This document shows, in pieces, positions 51,240-60,931 of a stretch of DNA of 64,000 bases. The position numbers were made by a program, and so were the translations under genes. A model generated the notes under the pieces. It was given only the letters and a program-made list of their open reading frames with translations. It had not been told where the DNA came from and did no database searches. The stretch is from Spongiimicrobium salis (GTDB lineage: Bacteria; Bacteroidota; Bacteroidia; Flavobacteriales; Flavobacteriaceae), in contig NZ_JBHEQA010000001.1 of the NCBI RefSeq assembly GCF_043678055.1, forward strand, positions 1,674,001 through 1,738,000, read 5' to 3'. Position 1 is the stretch's first letter; the number at the start of each line of letters is the position of its first letter.

Positions 51240-53645
51240 TTAATTTTCTTGTAATGCCTTAATCGGATTTGCCAAAGAGGCCCTTACCGATTGAAAACTA
51301 CAACTGATCAGAGCAATGAACATTGTAATTAAACCACCACTGACAAACATCCACAGTGATGGACTAATACGATAGGTGAAACTTTGCAGCCATAGATTCA
51401 TAACATAATATACAATGGGTGTAGCGATAATAAATGCAATGATGACCAAGCCAATAAATCTGCGGGTTAGGAAACTAACATTCTCCAAGGTTCCAGCTCC
51501 AAGAACTTTGCGGATTCCAATTTCTTTGGTCTTGCGTGCAATAATAAAGGACATTAATCCAAACAAGCCCAAACAACCAATACAAATAGCAATAATGGAA
51601 AAAATTTGTGCTCCATTGAACAGGAGTTGTTCCACAGTATATTCTTTGGCAATGGCATCTTCCAGAAAGCTATAACGATATACGGCAGTGGGAAATATGC
51701 CCTTCCAGATGTCTTCAATGGCTCCCAAGGACGCTGCGTCCGGCCTTTTCATTTTTATAAAACCCTGTTGTAAATACGCATTCCAGTTTAAAAGGATACA
51801 GGGACTAATTTGATATTGCAGGGAATTGTTATGGAAGTCTTTAACGACGCCTACAATAGTGGCTTGCCCTTCGTTAATTTGAATGCGTTTGCCTATGGCC
51901 TCGTCCGGGGACCATCCATAGGGTTTTAGGAAAGTTTCGTTGACAATAAATTCGTCAAATATCGGTTTGTTGGCGCGGAAGTTTCGTCCAGCGATAAGTT
52001 CCAGATCATAAAAATCCAAATAATTTAAATCTGCTATTTTCATTTCGGCATCCAAAGCTTCTTCGGGTGTCTGTTGGGGCAAGCGGTAACTTGTGCCCAA
52101 TTGGAAGCCATTTACCGCCATTGGGGGACCCGAACCAAAGGCCACTTCTTCAATATTCTTATGCTCCAGCAATGACTTTTTGAACACGTCCATTTTATCA
52201 AAGCTTGGTACTTCGTTCATTACAATATCAGTAGATTCAAAACCCAATGACCCTTCCTTGAAAAGCTTCATTTGTGCGGTTAGGATAATGGCCGCAATGA
52301 CAAAAAGTTGTACAATAACAAATTGGAAAATAACAAGGGATTTTCGAAAACGTCCTCCCTTGGGCTTTAGGTTGGAAAGACCATTTTTTAGAGCTTGTAT
52401 CGGTTTGAACCTAGAAAGCACTAGGGCTGGATAAATAGCCCCCAAAAGAACGGTAAAGCAACCTATAGATACCAGAATACCGATATGTTCCCATCCAAAT
52501 TGCAATTGCAGCTGTATTATGGATAGACTCTGATTCAACTGATAGACCAATACCTGCACCAAGAGCAGGGAAAGTGTTAATGTAAGCAGGATAATAATCG
52601 TATTTTCAAATAAAAACTGAAAGATGATATCTTTCTTTTTACTGCCCATTACTTTGCGAATGCCCACTTCCTTGGCTCGGGCATTGGATTGTGCCGTAAG
52701 GAGGTTTACAAAGTTGATGATCGCAATGATCAGAATGAACAACGCAATGATGGTAATGGTGATTAAAAGGGATGAGGGCACCGTATAACTACTGATACTA
52801 TTGCCATAACGGCTCTCATTATGCATTTCCCGTAAAGGCTGTAAAAAATAGGAGATGCGTTTATCGTCTGAAGGCTTTAGGTACTTTTTCTTCCATTGGA
52901 CTATTTTTGCCTCCAAAGCCTCTTTGTATCCTTCGTTTTGTAAAACCAAAAAAGTAGTCCCTTGATAATTTCCGGACCAATTGGAAGTAAAATAAGGATT
53001 GTTGATTTTAAAGAATTCATAGGGAATTAACATGTTATATTGCTGGCTGGAATTCCCGGGAGGGCTTTTAATGACGCCCGTAACGGTTAAAGGATCTTTG
53101 CTTTGTAAGAATATGGTTTTCCCCAAGATCGAGGCATAGTTGGAGGGATCTACTCCAAAAAAACGTTGTGCCAAGTCTTCGGTGAGCACTACTGCATTTA
53201 CATCGGATAGTGCCGAACTAGGATTGCCGGCCAACCAATCCACATCAAAAGTTTTTGGATAGAACGGATCTACAAATAAAACCTGTGGCACTTCAAAACG
53301 TTGTATTCCAGTAATGGTATTATCCACGCGAAATTCGCGGCTTACTGGGCCCGCTGTTTGGGTTACGAGGTCAATTTCAGGGAAATCGTTGCGCAGTGCC
53401 GCTGCCAGAGGATAGGCTGTGGTATTCCAATATTGTACCTGATCGGGCAAGGTATTGTGCTGAACTACGCGATAGGTTTGTGCAGCGTTCTTATGATACG
53501 CATCAAAGGAAGACTCGTATTGCACAAAAATCAATAGCACAATACATATACTGATTCCTAAGGAAAGGCCAATAATGTTAATCATGGAACTCATTTTATT
53601 TTTCCATAAGTTCCGTAAGGCGATTTTTAAATAGTTTTTGATCAT
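51240..53645 (-). CDS. MacB/FtsX-type ABC permease 5
   Basis: This 801-residue inner-membrane protein is built from two MacB-PCD/FtsX halves: a first helix near 20-42, a periplasmic domain to about 280, three helices, a coupling segment RAKEVGIRKVMGSKK near 320, then a second periplasmic domain (about 470-670) and coupling segment KEIGIRKVLGAG near 690. Eight helices in total are expected. It ends SLANPIKALQEN, unlike the other array members that end in KSLRTE, which marks it as the most divergent. It is the last permease gene of the array, next to the DUF4440-type gene. Confidence 0.9.
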   Translation of the reverse strand: MIKNYLKIALRNLWKNKMSSMINIIGLSLGISICIVLLIFVQYESSFDAYHKNAAQTYRVVQHNTLPDQVQYWNTTAYPLAAALRNDFPEIDLVTQTAGPVSREFRVDNTITGIQRFEVPQVLFVDPFYPKTFDVDWLAGNPSSALSDVNAVVLTEDLAQRFFGVDPSNYASILGKTIFLQSKDPLTVTGVIKSPPGNSSQQYNMLIPYEFFKINNPYFTSNWSGNYQGTTFLVLQNEGYKEALEAKIVQWKKKYLKPSDDKRISYFLQPLREMHNESRYGNSISSYTVPSSLLITITIIALFILIIAIINFVNLLTAQSNARAKEVGIRKVMGSKKKDIIFQFLFENTIIILLTLTLSLLLVQVLVYQLNQSLSIIQLQLQFGWEHIGILVSIGCFTVLLGAIYPALVLSRFKPIQALKNGLSNLKPKGGRFRKSLVIFQFVIVQLFVIAAIILTAQMKLFKEGSLGFESTDIVMNEVPSFDKMDVFKKSLLEHKNIEEVAFGSGPPMAVNGFQLGTSYRLPQQTPEEALDAEMKIADLNYLDFYDLELIAGRNFRANKPIFDEFIVNETFLKPYGWSPDEAIGKRIQINEGQATIVGVVKDFHNNSLQYQISPCILLNWNAYLQQGFIKMKRPDAASLGAIEDIWKGIFPTAVYRYSFLEDAIAKEYTVEQLLFNGAQIFSIIAICIGCLGLFGLMSFIIARKTKEIGIRKVLGAGTLENVSFLTRRFIGLVIIAFIIATPIVYYVMNLWLQSFTYRISPSLWMFVSGGLITMFIALISCSFQSVRASLANPIKALQEN

Positions 53646-53667
53646 AATCTTGAATTTTGAAAATGAA

Positions 53668-56061
53668 TTATTCCGTTCGCAAGCTTTTTACAGGATTCGC
53701 TATTGCTGCCTTTATCGCTTGGAAACTAATGGTTAAAAGTGTAATCAATAGTGCTCCCAGAATGGCAGCCGCAAAAATCCACCAACTTAAGGTAGCGCTG
53801 TACGTAAAATCTTGAACCCAATTGTTCATATAGTAATATCCTATGGGGATGGCAATGACACAAGAGATGAAGACCAAAAACAGAAAATCTTTAGATAACA
53901 TTTTCCAGATACTATAGACCGATGCGCCCAATACTTTTCGGACACCTATTTCTTTTGTGCGTTGTTCCGCGATGAAGGCAGATAAACCAAAAATGCCCAG
54001 ACAGCTGATGATAATGGCCAGAATGGTGAAAAAGCTGATCAATTTGGCCATGCGCCTTTCACCGGCAAAGTATTCTTCGTATTCGTCATCCAAAAAAGTA
54101 TAGGAAAACGGACGATTGGGATCATATTTTTTAAAGGTACTTTCCATATGCGCCAGTGCTTCCTTTGGACTTCGCCCTGCTTTGATCTTCACATTGACGA
54201 AGCTTAAAAAGTTGCCATAGTGCAAGATGAAGATAGTGGGCTTTACGGCATCATAGGGGGATCGAGTGACCATATCTTTTGCTACACCTATGATTTTATA
54301 GCGGCCATTATCGCCCCATTGCATATATTCTCCCAAAGGATTTTCCAAGCCCATATAGCGTGCTGCGGTCTCATTGATCACGAAGGCAAGGGAATCACTT
54401 TTAAAGTCTCTAGAGAAACCACGGCCTTCTTTTAATTCCCAATCAATCATTTCCCCAAAACCGTGTGTCGCTCTTAAGGTGTAGAATTCATCGGCAAAAT
54501 CAGCTTCTTTCCCTTTCCAATCGAAGCCACTATTTGTGGTAAAGGTACCTGTGACCAACACATCGGATGCCGCAACATCTTCAATATCGGAATTCTGCAG
54601 CAGTTCTTCCCGTACCGTGTCAAAACGTTCACGGATATCCGAGGTGGTTATGGGAACATATACAACCCCTGCCTTATCGTAGCCTAAGGGCCTATCTTTA
54701 GCAAATTGAATCTGTCTAAAAATGGTAATGGTCCCTATGATAAGCACGGTAGAAATGACAAACTGAAAAACCACCAATACCTTTCGTAAAGGCACCGCGC
54801 CTTGTTTCCGTGCAAAGGTGCCCTTTAGTACTTTAATGGGTTCAAAAGAAGACAGATAAAAGGCAGGGTAACTGCCCGATATGATTCCCGTAATGACAAT
54901 GAAGAGCAGAGAAACCAACCAAAAAACAGGGGAAGTCCAAGGAATACCGATGGATTTATTGGTAATTTCGTTAAAAGCCGTTTGGCCAAGGAGTACCAAT
55001 ACCAAAGAAATTAGAAAGGCAATGGATACCACTAAAAAGGATTCCATTAGAAATTGAGAGATAAGCTGATATTTGATAGATCCAATAGTCTTTCTAATCC
55101 CAACTTCTTTGGCGCGTTTTACAGATTGTGCTGTACTGAGGTTCATAAAATTAATACAGGCCAATAAAAGAATAAAAGCACCAATAATGCCCAATAACCA
55201 TACACGATCAATAGCACCTCCTGTGTTTATGCCGTTTTCAAAGCGGGAGTATAAGTGCCATTTTTTTAGTGGGTGGAGGTGAATTTGTGGGTTGAAGCGG
55301 GCAGAATCGGCATCTTCTTCACCTAGATGGTCCAATTTGGCATCCAAAATGGCCGTTGACGCTGCTTCCATATCCACACCTTCACGCATTTGCACAAAGA
55401 TTTGAAACCAATTATTTCCCCAACCAAGACGTTCTTCGTATCCCTGGGCGTCCTTTAAAAATTCCCAAGGGGCAATAAATTGCAAATCGGAAAAATCACT
55501 ATTCTTAGGGATATCTTCATAGACTCCTGCTACGGAAAGATTTGTCCTAGACCCTAATTGCACGTTTTTGCCCATAGGATCTTCGGTTCCAAAAAGCGCT
55601 TCGGCGGTGGATTTGGAAAGGAATATGGAGGAAGGATCCTCTAAGGCAGCCCTAGTACCTTGGAGCATTTTTAGGGATAACATTTCCGTGATTCCAGGTT
55701 CCATAAAGTACCCTGGACGGGATACTTTGTTTTCGCCTACGGTCATGAGGAGATTAAAAGAAAAAGTACTGGTCACTACATGTTTAAAGTGATTACCGTA
55801 TTGGGTTCGCAGTACCGGAGCTAGTTGTAGGGGCTGATTGGAACTCGTGCGGATTTCTTCACTGAAGGTCTGGGTTTGCATTACCTGGGCAATGCTTTCG
55901 TAATTTTCAAATCCTTTATTAAAGGAAAGTTCATCATAGATCCAAATGCTTATCAATAATGTGGCTGCCATACCTATGGCAAGACCACCGATATTTAGAA
56001 GGGAATGCCCTTTTCTTTGAGTCAAGTTTCGCCAAGCGGCTTTGAGATAATTTTTAAACAT
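53668..56061 (-). CDS. MacB/FtsX-type ABC permease 4
   Basis: This 797-residue permease has the array architecture: two FtsX halves with coupling segments RAKEVGIRKTIGS (about 325) and KEIGVRKVLGA (about 705), and a C-terminus AAIANPVKSLRTE. The first periplasmic domain begins FNKGFENYESIAQVMQTQ. It lies 22 bases upstream of permease 5 and 25 bases downstream of permease 3, with no internal promoter recognised. Confidence 0.9.
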   Translation of the reverse strand: MFKNYLKAAWRNLTQRKGHSLLNIGGLAIGMAATLLISIWIYDELSFNKGFENYESIAQVMQTQTFSEEIRTSSNQPLQLAPVLRTQYGNHFKHVVTSTFSFNLLMTVGENKVSRPGYFMEPGITEMLSLKMLQGTRAALEDPSSIFLSKSTAEALFGTEDPMGKNVQLGSRTNLSVAGVYEDIPKNSDFSDLQFIAPWEFLKDAQGYEERLGWGNNWFQIFVQMREGVDMEAASTAILDAKLDHLGEEDADSARFNPQIHLHPLKKWHLYSRFENGINTGGAIDRVWLLGIIGAFILLLACINFMNLSTAQSVKRAKEVGIRKTIGSIKYQLISQFLMESFLVVSIAFLISLVLVLLGQTAFNEITNKSIGIPWTSPVFWLVSLLFIVITGIISGSYPAFYLSSFEPIKVLKGTFARKQGAVPLRKVLVVFQFVISTVLIIGTITIFRQIQFAKDRPLGYDKAGVVYVPITTSDIRERFDTVREELLQNSDIEDVAASDVLVTGTFTTNSGFDWKGKEADFADEFYTLRATHGFGEMIDWELKEGRGFSRDFKSDSLAFVINETAARYMGLENPLGEYMQWGDNGRYKIIGVAKDMVTRSPYDAVKPTIFILHYGNFLSFVNVKIKAGRSPKEALAHMESTFKKYDPNRPFSYTFLDDEYEEYFAGERRMAKLISFFTILAIIISCLGIFGLSAFIAEQRTKEIGVRKVLGASVYSIWKMLSKDFLFLVFISCVIAIPIGYYYMNNWVQDFTYSATLSWWIFAAAILGALLITLLTISFQAIKAAIANPVKSLRTE

Positions 56062-56086
56062 AACGTATTTGTTTTTGAATGATGAA

Positions 56087-58498
56087 TTATTCCGTTCGTA
56101 AACTTTTAACCGGGTTTTGCAATGCCGCTTTTATGGTCCGTGCTCCAACGGTGAGTAAGGCCACTACAACGGTCAGCAATCCAGCTCCAATAAAAAACCA
56201 AATGCTAAGCGATATACGATAGGGGTAATCTTGTAACCATTGTTGCATAAACCACCAGGCAATTGGAGAGGCGATAAGAAAAGCGATAGCTACAAGTTTT
56301 AGAAAGTCTTTGGTCAACATAAACGTAATGGAAGCTACACTAGCCCCAACCACTTTGCGAACACCTATTTCTTTTGTGCGTTGCGTTACCACTAAAAGAG
56401 AGATGGCAAATAAACCAATACAACTTAATGCAATGGCAAGAATAGACCCACTGGAAATCATGGTGGTCATTACCTTTTCCCGGCGAAAGGTGCGATCGAC
56501 GTTTTCATCTAAAAAAGATCCTAAAAAAGGGGCATTGGGTTCAATGGCGGCCCAAGCTTCTTCCACCGCTTTTATCGATTGTGCCGTTGCTCCGGGAGCA
56601 GTCTTTACATAGGCATAATAGAGCTCCCAATCGTTGTTCATAAAAAAAGTGATGGGTTCTATTTTTCTATTTAAGCGCTGAAAATTATAATCTTTAATGA
56701 CACCTATGACCGAATATAAGGTGGAATCCATCATAATTTTTGCGTTTAAGGGATTTTCCTCTCCCAATTCCAATGCCATGGTCTCATTGATAACTAAAGA
56801 AAGACTATCTGTAGCATATTCCCTACTGAAATCCCTGCCTTGAACAATCTCTAGGTCCAAAGTTTTGGCATAATCATGATCTACGATTAACATATTGGTC
56901 TTTACACCTCGACCCTTATAGTCAAAACCGAACCTACTGGTATAGGCACTACCATCTTTCCCCATTCCCAAAATATTATCTGAACCCGAGACGCTCAATA
57001 TATCTGGATTCCCTTTTAATTCTTCGCGTAGCAACTGTACCGCTTCGTAGGTATCCTTTTTACCGTTTAAGGGAAAAGCAATAACCTGTTCTTTGTTAAA
57101 TCCCAATTCCTTATTACGCATATAATCCAATTGCCCTTGTAAAACCAAAGTGCCGGATATGAGGGCAATGGCAATGCTGAATTGGATTACCATTAGAGCA
57201 TCGCGAACACGGTTTTTCCCTGTGTTTTCCAATTTTCCCTTGAGTGCTTGCACCGTACCCAACTTACTCAGCATAAAGGCAGGGTATCCACCTACGAATA
57301 GTGTAATTAGTAGTAGTGCTCCTATAAAGCAGAGAACAGAAAAAGGGGTAATGATGGCTTCAAAGGTGACTCCCGTGCGGAAAAGGGTCTTGAACTGGTT
57401 TAACAATAGTGTACTTAGGAGAATCCCTATCCCCACGGCGGTCATAAACACCAAAAAGCTTTCGCTCCAAAACTGAAGGAAGAGTTGTTTTTTCTGGGCT
57501 CCCAAGGTTTTGCGCATCCCTATTTCCTTGAGGCGTTGCGCACTTCGGGCAATCCCCATATTGATGAAGTTTACCGAAGCAATAAAAAGAATTAGAAAAG
57601 CGATAAATAAAATCAAATATGAATAACTTCTACTCACATGAGCTGCGCCATTACGAAAGCTGGTAAAATGGCGGTCTACCAGAGGAAGCAACTTTAATTG
57701 ACGGTATTGCCCATTTTCGCCCACCGTTACCCCATCGCGTTTGGCATTTTCAATGCTGCCCTGAAAATGAAGATTTGAAAAAGAGGCTGTGGCTTTTTCA
57801 AATTGAGCTACGGCAACGCCCTGCTGTAGTTGTACATAAACATCGTGATTTTGCGCATCCCAAACATCCTTTAACCGCTCATACTCCCCATGACTTTCAA
57901 AAGGAATGGCAATGTCAAAGGATAGGGAACTTTGTCTTGGCATATCTTGGACTACTGCCGATATGGAAAAAGGTTGTTCTTTTCCATTTACAAGCAGATG
58001 TACAACCTTATTTATTGGATTGGCTTCCCCAAACAAAATTTCCGCTGTTTTCTGAGTAATTACCACAGAAGAATTGTCTTTTAAGGGAGTTGTTTCAGCG
58101 CCTTTTTCTATAGGAAATGAAAACATGGAAAAAAAAGCATTATCTACCCAAACACCATCAAAATTCAGTTCTTTTTCCCCGTAGATCACTAGGGCATCAT
58201 CTTGCAATTGACGTGTAACCTTGTCTATCCCCGGAACCTCCTCTTGTAAAGCATGGGCAAAGGGCGCCGGATTAGAGGTGCTCACTTCAGGACCTTTAGC
58301 GGTCTGTTGGATCGTGTACACTTGATAGACATTATCGCCATTCTCATGAAATTGATCATAGGAAAGATCAAAGAAGGCCGCCATGGCCAAAAGGATGGAT
58401 ACCCCAAAGGCAACCGAAAGGCCAATGACATTCAATAAGGTAAATGTGGTGTTCTTCCAGAGGTTTCTCCACGCGATTTTGATATAATTTTTGATCAT
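56087..58498 (-). CDS. MacB/FtsX-type ABC permease 3
   Basis: This 803-residue permease starts MIKNYIKIAWRNLWKN, nearly the same as permease 1, and has coupling segments RLKEIGMRKTLGA and KEIGVRKVVGA and the ending AALQNPVKSLRTE. Eight helices in two halves are expected. The spacing to permease 2 is 14 bases. The periplasmic domains differ clearly from neighbours, while membrane and coupling parts are conserved. Confidence 0.9.
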   Translation of the reverse strand: MIKNYIKIAWRNLWKNTTFTLLNVIGLSVAFGVSILLAMAAFFDLSYDQFHENGDNVYQVYTIQQTAKGPEVSTSNPAPFAHALQEEVPGIDKVTRQLQDDALVIYGEKELNFDGVWVDNAFFSMFSFPIEKGAETTPLKDNSSVVITQKTAEILFGEANPINKVVHLLVNGKEQPFSISAVVQDMPRQSSLSFDIAIPFESHGEYERLKDVWDAQNHDVYVQLQQGVAVAQFEKATASFSNLHFQGSIENAKRDGVTVGENGQYRQLKLLPLVDRHFTSFRNGAAHVSRSYSYLILFIAFLILFIASVNFINMGIARSAQRLKEIGMRKTLGAQKKQLFLQFWSESFLVFMTAVGIGILLSTLLLNQFKTLFRTGVTFEAIITPFSVLCFIGALLLITLFVGGYPAFMLSKLGTVQALKGKLENTGKNRVRDALMVIQFSIAIALISGTLVLQGQLDYMRNKELGFNKEQVIAFPLNGKKDTYEAVQLLREELKGNPDILSVSGSDNILGMGKDGSAYTSRFGFDYKGRGVKTNMLIVDHDYAKTLDLEIVQGRDFSREYATDSLSLVINETMALELGEENPLNAKIMMDSTLYSVIGVIKDYNFQRLNRKIEPITFFMNNDWELYYAYVKTAPGATAQSIKAVEEAWAAIEPNAPFLGSFLDENVDRTFRREKVMTTMISSGSILAIALSCIGLFAISLLVVTQRTKEIGVRKVVGASVASITFMLTKDFLKLVAIAFLIASPIAWWFMQQWLQDYPYRISLSIWFFIGAGLLTVVVALLTVGARTIKAALQNPVKSLRTE

Positions 58499-58512
58499 GA
58501 TAGTTTTTTTGA

Positions 58513-60876
58513 TTATTCTTCCCGTATTACGTGTATTGGATTTCTATTGGCAGCAGTAATGGCCTGACTACCAACAGTGAAGAGCGCTATGAATAAGGAC
58601 AATATTCCTGTGCCTAGGAAATACCAGACCGACAAAGGAACATTGTAAGCGAAATTGGATAACCATTCATTGGAATAATAATAGGCAATGGGGAGACCAA
58701 TACATGCAGAAATCAGTACTAGTTTTAGGAATTCATTGGATAACATGAGCGTTATTTGTGTTGCGCTCTGACCCAAAACTTTTCGAATACCAATTTCCTT
58801 TCTTTTTCGTTCCGCAGTAAAAGCGGCAAGACCAAATAAACCTAGGCAGGAAATCAAAATGGCTAGGCCACCAAAATATTTAGATAAAACAGAGATCCGT
58901 TTTTCCGAGGCATAAAGTTCCTGGTAGTCTTGATCTAGGAATCTAAAATTAAAGGTGAGACTATCATTGAATTTGCCATAAAACTCCTGTAATCGGGCTA
59001 GAGTTTCTTGTTGTGAACCGGCTTCAAGGCGCACCATGATATCATTTCCTCCAAGGTGTAGATTAAAGAAAAGGGGTTGTACTTCTTCATAAAGCGATTC
59101 AAAATGGAAATCGGCCACCACACCAATAATTTCTCTTTTCTGCCCCCAAATATCTATGGTTTTTCCAATAGGGTCTTGCAAGCCTATCTGGGCAATGGCG
59201 GTTTCATTTAGAATTACTTTTTCGTTTTCGGAGGAGAACTTCCTTGAGAAGGTCCGTCCTTCTTTTAGTTTTATATCCAGTACTTCAATGAAGTTGTAAT
59301 TCGCATTAATATATTTGAAAGGAATTTGGTTATCGGTATTTAGGCCTTCCCATGATATGCCTTTGGTACTGGTATCATTATTCATAATTTCATGATACGC
59401 ACTCGTAGCATCTACCACTCCGGGAATATTTTGAACTTCAAGTAGAAAGCTTTCCAAGCTTTCAGTAATGTTGCCATCCCTTTCAAAAAGAATCACATGT
59501 TCTTTATCATATCCTAGATTTTTGTGCTGTACATAGTTGATTTGCTTTGTCACGGTAATAACAGCGACAATCAACACAATAGATACTGTAAATTGAAAAA
59601 CAACAAGGCCTTGCCTCACCCATAGGTCTTTTGCTTTGGTTTGCAATTTTCCCTTTAACAATGATAAGGGCTGAAAACCCGATAAATACAGAGCAGGGTA
59701 GCTTCCAGCTATTAGGGCCGTTAGAAAGACAATCCCAAGAAGTAAGAAAACGAGATTAGTATTGAAGCTTAGAATAAGAGGTTTCCCAATAATTATGTTG
59801 AATTGGGGCAAGAACATGATGACAAAAATTAAAGCAGTACATACCGAAAGAAAGCTTAGAAAGAAAGCTTCTAAAAGGTATTGTAGCATCAAGGTTTTGC
59901 GAAAAGCTCCCATCGCTTTTTTTACACCAATTTCTTTAACCCTGCGGGAAGCTTGGGCAGTGGACAAGTTCACAAAATTAATAGCGGCGATTAAGAGAAT
60001 AAAAAAGGCCACCAAGGAAAAAAGTCGAATGTAGGTTATCCTTCCTCCGGACGGAATGCCATGAACAAATTTTCCGTGCAAATGCCTTTTAGAAAACTGA
60101 TATAAAAATGCCGAGGCTATTTGAACATTTGGTTTTTCTTGGAGTAATTGTGTCATTTTAGCATTGAGCAGGGAGATGTCCGTATCTTCTTTTAGGAGCA
60201 CAAAAGTGCTGGGATCGTTATAGACCCATTGATTAAAATCTGGGTTTTTGCGTAAAAAATGATCAAAAGAGAAGACGGCATCAAATTCTAGGGAACTCTG
60301 GGAAGAAGGTTTTTTGAAGACTCCCGACACCTGATACAAACCGCTGAGCTTGCCTTGTTTCCATGATAGTGTTTTCCCCATGCTATTTGCTACCGAACCG
60401 AAAAGCTTTACCGCCATATCTTCAGAAATAACAATAGCATTTTCGTTTTCCAATACCTTATCCGGAGTGCCTTGTATTAAATCAAAGGAAAACACTTTGA
60501 AAAAATCATTACTCGCAAATAGTTCTTTGGTGCGAACACCGGCATCATTTACTTTAGACAGAATACCTTTGTCCCCTGGAGAGAACACAGTGATGGCCTT
60601 TTCTACTTCTGGAATTTCACTCACTAATGCTTTGGCAAGAGGAGCAGGAGTCCAATCTACCGTCATGATGTCGGCATCGTTTTCAAAATTTAACATCACC
60701 TGATAGAGGCGTTCATCATTTTCATGAAAGCGATCTACCTCCTGTTCATCCATGACCCAAAGTGCAATGAGAAGTACACAGACAATCCCGGAAGACAAGC
60801 CTAACACATTGATGAAAAATGTACTCTTGTGTTTTTTAATGTTCCTTAAAAAAATTACAATATTATGTTTTAACAT
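58513..60876 (-). CDS. MacB/FtsX-type ABC permease 2
   Basis: This 787-residue permease starts MLKHNIVIFLRNIKKHKSTFFINV, different from the MIKNY pattern of its neighbours. The coupling segments are RRVKEIGVKKAMGA and RKEIGIRKVLGQ, and the C-terminus is AANRNPIHVIREE, so it lacks the KSLRTE ending. It is separated from permease 1 by 55 bases, the longest gap between permeases of the array apart from none recognised as a promoter. Confidence 0.9.
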   Translation of the reverse strand: MLKHNIVIFLRNIKKHKSTFFINVLGLSSGIVCVLLIALWVMDEQEVDRFHENDERLYQVMLNFENDADIMTVDWTPAPLAKALVSEIPEVEKAITVFSPGDKGILSKVNDAGVRTKELFASNDFFKVFSFDLIQGTPDKVLENENAIVISEDMAVKLFGSVANSMGKTLSWKQGKLSGLYQVSGVFKKPSSQSSLEFDAVFSFDHFLRKNPDFNQWVYNDPSTFVLLKEDTDISLLNAKMTQLLQEKPNVQIASAFLYQFSKRHLHGKFVHGIPSGGRITYIRLFSLVAFFILLIAAINFVNLSTAQASRRVKEIGVKKAMGAFRKTLMLQYLLEAFFLSFLSVCTALIFVIMFLPQFNIIIGKPLILSFNTNLVFLLLGIVFLTALIAGSYPALYLSGFQPLSLLKGKLQTKAKDLWVRQGLVVFQFTVSIVLIVAVITVTKQINYVQHKNLGYDKEHVILFERDGNITESLESFLLEVQNIPGVVDATSAYHEIMNNDTSTKGISWEGLNTDNQIPFKYINANYNFIEVLDIKLKEGRTFSRKFSSENEKVILNETAIAQIGLQDPIGKTIDIWGQKREIIGVVADFHFESLYEEVQPLFFNLHLGGNDIMVRLEAGSQQETLARLQEFYGKFNDSLTFNFRFLDQDYQELYASEKRISVLSKYFGGLAILISCLGLFGLAAFTAERKRKEIGIRKVLGQSATQITLMLSNEFLKLVLISACIGLPIAYYYSNEWLSNFAYNVPLSVWYFLGTGILSLFIALFTVGSQAITAANRNPIHVIREE

Positions 60877-60931
60877 AGTATGATGTTGTCTTTAATTATG
60901 GCTCAAAATCTTTATACAATAGTTATACTTT